From Bacteroidales bacterium UBA1208 (lineage in GTDB: Bacteria > Bacteroidota > Bacteroidia > Bacteroidales > P3), in assembly GCA_002309955.1 (NCBI GenBank), contig DBXQ01000027.1, forward strand, positions 240-35,725: DNA of 35,486 bases, written 5' to 3'. Position numbers and translations under genes: made by a program. Below, in pieces: positions 33,432 through 35,486 of this stretch (positions are counted from its first letter, which is position 1; every line of letters begins with the position of its first letter). Below the pieces are notes generated by a model. The model saw only the letters and a list, made by a program, of their open reading frames with translations, was not told the origin of the DNA and did not search any database.

Positions 33432-33448
33432 TCATTGCAGAGCAATGA
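33432..33448. promoter_or_regulatory. Small palindrome upstream of the CARF nuclease gene
   Basis: TCATTGC-AGA-GCAATGA, a perfect 7-bp inverted repeat about 20 nt upstream of the ATG. It could be an operator; no -7 box of good quality is visible near it. Confidence 0.35.
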
Positions 33449-33515
33449 AAATCCATAGTATTACTTTTAAAATTAATTTATGGTTATTCCATGATAACTC
33501 ATTATTATCCACTTT

Positions 33516-35462
33516 TCATTTCAATAGTTCTATACATCCTTGATGCTGGATTGCGTGATTAACTCCACGCCCGACAAAACGGTAGAAATAGGTTCCAGCC
33601 GGGGCTCGGGATGCGGCAGGATCCCAAAACTGGTCCTCACGATAGATGTTCTCGGCATGAAACACCATCCTCCCTGTCCGGTCCACTATGACAAGCGAGT
33701 TATAGGGGAAGCACCGGTTCTCTACCAATCCGCCGATGACAAAGCGGTCGTTGTTTCCGTCGCCGTTGGGTGTGACGATGTTGGGAAACTGGAGCGAACT
33801 ATCGCAATGGTCGCCGTTCCAGAAGACAAAAAGGCTATAATAGACAATGCTGTCACAACCCGCCTCATTGGTGAGTACGAAGGGAATATTACTCACCGTG
33901 TCGGTAAAGAGGCTGTCGAGAAACGCCCAAGGGAGCTGATTCTCGACGATGGTATCGTATATGGCGGTGTCGCTGTCGGCCTTGACGTAGACAAAATAGG
34001 TAACGGTGCTGTCCTGCCCTTGACTGCCCTGCAGGGTGATGTTGAAAACGGTGTCGGCATAGACCGTCATGCCGTGGAACATGTAGGGCAGCTGACCAGG
34101 ACAGATGTATGTGTAGGTTGTATCAAACAAGTTGTAAAGAACGGTGAGATGATAGTAAAGCAATGTGTCGCAGTCTGGCCATGTGCCGGAAAGGAGCAGC
34201 TCGTAGCGACCGGTGCTGTCGAAAGTGTGGCCGTAGGCGGTCCACGGCAAGGCATTCTGCACCACGGTATCGTAGAGAGCAAGTGTATCGTCGAAGTGTA
34301 CTGAAAGACTGAGATAGTGGACCGAGTCGCAGAGAGAGGTGGTAACAGTAATGGAATCGAAAGCATCCGAGTCGAAAGTGTGGCCGAACCAAGTGTAGGG
34401 TAATTGGCTGGGGCAGACGGCACAATACTGAGTGTCGCGCACCAGGCAGCCCAGATGCGGAGCGATGAGCATAAGGCTGTCGGTAGGATGGCAGAAGCCC
34501 TGCATTTCGATGCGGTTGATCTGGATGGAAGAGAGCGTATTGTAATAGTTGGTGGGTGTTTCGTAGAAACGGAAAATAGCCCTGCCGTGGGGTCGGGGCA
34601 CCATGTTGAAATAGTAGGCTGCGTCAAGGCTCTGGGACGGAGGAATTCCTGGACGGGGAAATTCGATTGAGCCATAATAGAAGAGGGTGGTGTCGCACAA
34701 AGGAATATTACAGCCCTCGCGGAAGAAATGATGCGCAGTGTCGTCAATATGCACTGTAAAGACAATGGTGGGCAACGCTGCCTGAGGTTCGTTGCCATAG
34801 ACGAGGCGGAAGTGATTCATGTTGAGAATATGGGTGTGGCTGCGGGAGGGATCCCACATATCGACAGTATCCACATAGAAAGGTACATAGGCACTATCGT
34901 TGGGAATTCGCCGCAAATGGTCGGTAATAAATGGCAAGATTGAGCCCTGTGCGGAGTCGAAATTGTAGAAAGCAGGCAACGAGTCGCCATAGACACGGAG
35001 CGTATCAGTACTGATAATGATATTGTTTCCGTAATTGTTGGACGGCAAGTCGGGACAGAGCACCGAAGGGTCGGAAGCCATGCTGATGCTGCGTGGCTGG
35101 CAAAGGTCGCCATCGGCCGGCGATTCGATATAATTATAGCCTGTACAGGAACGCACATAGCCTGGCTTACGCCATCGGAACAGGTTGGCCGACTGGAAAT
35201 AGGCAGTGAGATATACTTGGACCGAAGAATCAAAGGGCAGGGTAATCCATTGCTCGACGGCACGGGGATTGGCGAAGAGGGAATCAGGAGCCCATAGCAC
35301 ACTGTCCACATCGTCGAAAGGGAGCAGATGAAAACGCACCGAGTCTTCCAGCACCACGGTATCGGCCACAACAATTGATGTACTACAGGGCTGATAGTTC
35401 TGCCCTTTTGCCCAGAAGGGCAGCATCAGGAGCAACGTTATGAGTAAATATCTGTGATGCAT
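33516..35462 (-). CDS. Secreted protein with four short repeats and T9SS type B sorting domain
   Basis: The 648-residue product has a signal peptide (1-20, ending in AKG before QNYQP) and an N-terminal beta-rich part (about 25-340) of unknown fold. Four repeats of about 52 residues start at 353, 404, 457 and 509 with QLPYTWFGHTF-like openings and end in CDS(V/I)xYYxL-type strands. From 559 the CHU_C / T9SS type B sorting domain follows (FPNIVTPNGDGNNDRF, then TYFYRF near the end). It is probably exported and displayed on the surface; the repeats may act as stalk or binding units. It relates to the 951-residue cargo protein at 4814 only through the sorting domain. Confidence 0.87.
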   Translation of the reverse strand: MHHRYLLITLLLMLPFWAKGQNYQPCSTSIVVADTVVLEDSVRFHLLPFDDVDSVLWAPDSLFANPRAVEQWITLPFDSSVQVYLTAYFQSANLFRWRKPGYVRSCTGYNYIESPADGDLCQPRSISMASDPSVLCPDLPSNNYGNNIIISTDTLRVYGDSLPAFYNFDSAQGSILPFITDHLRRIPNDSAYVPFYVDTVDMWDPSRSHTHILNMNHFRLVYGNEPQAALPTIVFTVHIDDTAHHFFREGCNIPLCDTTLFYYGSIEFPRPGIPPSQSLDAAYYFNMVPRPHGRAIFRFYETPTNYYNTLSSIQINRIEMQGFCHPTDSLMLIAPHLGCLVRDTQYCAVCPSQLPYTWFGHTFDSDAFDSITVTTSLCDSVHYLSLSVHFDDTLALYDTVVQNALPWTAYGHTFDSTGRYELLLSGTWPDCDTLLYYHLTVLYNLFDTTYTYICPGQLPYMFHGMTVYADTVFNITLQGSQGQDSTVTYFVYVKADSDTAIYDTIVENQLPWAFLDSLFTDTVSNIPFVLTNEAGCDSIVYYSLFVFWNGDHCDSSLQFPNIVTPNGDGNNDRFVIGGLVENRCFPYNSLVIVDRTGRMVFHAENIYREDQFWDPAASRAPAGTYFYRFVGRGVNHAIQHQGCIELLK

Positions 35463-35486
35463 AAGGATGTTATTGTGGTTTATTGG

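Noticed and set aside
31264..33515. Search for a CRISPR array or cas gene around the CARF nuclease
   Set aside because: None seen on either strand within the window.

Overview
The window reads as a chromosomal segment of a member of the Bacteroidota, most likely order Bacteroidales. The pointers are promoters with the Bacteroidota -7 element TAnnTTTG, little Shine-Dalgarno sequence, two secreted proteins with a type IX secretion (T9SS type B / CHU_C) sorting domain, a GWxTD-domain protein, and the characteristic queuine tRNA-ribosyltransferase. I cannot name genus or species from sequence alone.

Layout. 1-3.5 kb (minus): 5' end of a tRNA running off the left edge, a GNAT acetyltransferase, an outer-membrane barrel protein overlapped by an ECF-type sigma factor, and a membrane glycosyltransferase. 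3.5-10.5 kb (plus): tgt, a large T9SS cargo protein, then a tight nucleotide cluster (rdgB, a bifunctional-nuclease/UVR protein, purine nucleoside phosphorylase, HAD phosphatase) joined by 4-nt overlaps. 10.8-12.2 kb (minus): secreted GH29 alpha-L-fucosidase. 12.4-21.7 kb (plus): GroES-like protein, alaS, GWxTD protein, LpxL-type acyltransferase, glycosyltransferase, gltX, OmpH-like protein. This part is housekeeping and envelope assembly.

21.7-33.4 kb is accessory in character. It opens with a 28-bp perfect hairpin and a block of small palindromes with 3-nt loops. An AT-rich two-gene unit follows: a 57-residue protein and a DUF6602-type putative nuclease. Next comes a minus-strand series that looks metal-related: small Cys-rich exported protein, TonB-dependent receptor, HMA-domain protein, HydE and a CPBP protease. 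Three of its gaps are filled with related short repeats, two of them with a clear 16-bp period. Then come a NACHT-type NTPase with near-identical TPR units, an unrecognised 163-residue protein, and a stand-alone CARF-PD-(D/E)XK nuclease of the Card1/Can2 (DUF1887) type with no CRISPR or cas gene in view. The window ends in a second T9SS type B cargo protein.

The strongest candidates for unusual biology are the NACHT-TPR / unknown / CARF-nuclease neighbourhood (28.7-33.4 kb), the DUF6602 plus small-protein unit (22.1-23.7 kb), and the linkage of HydE to an HMA protein and TonB receptor. Assignments rest on motifs read by eye; no database search was run.
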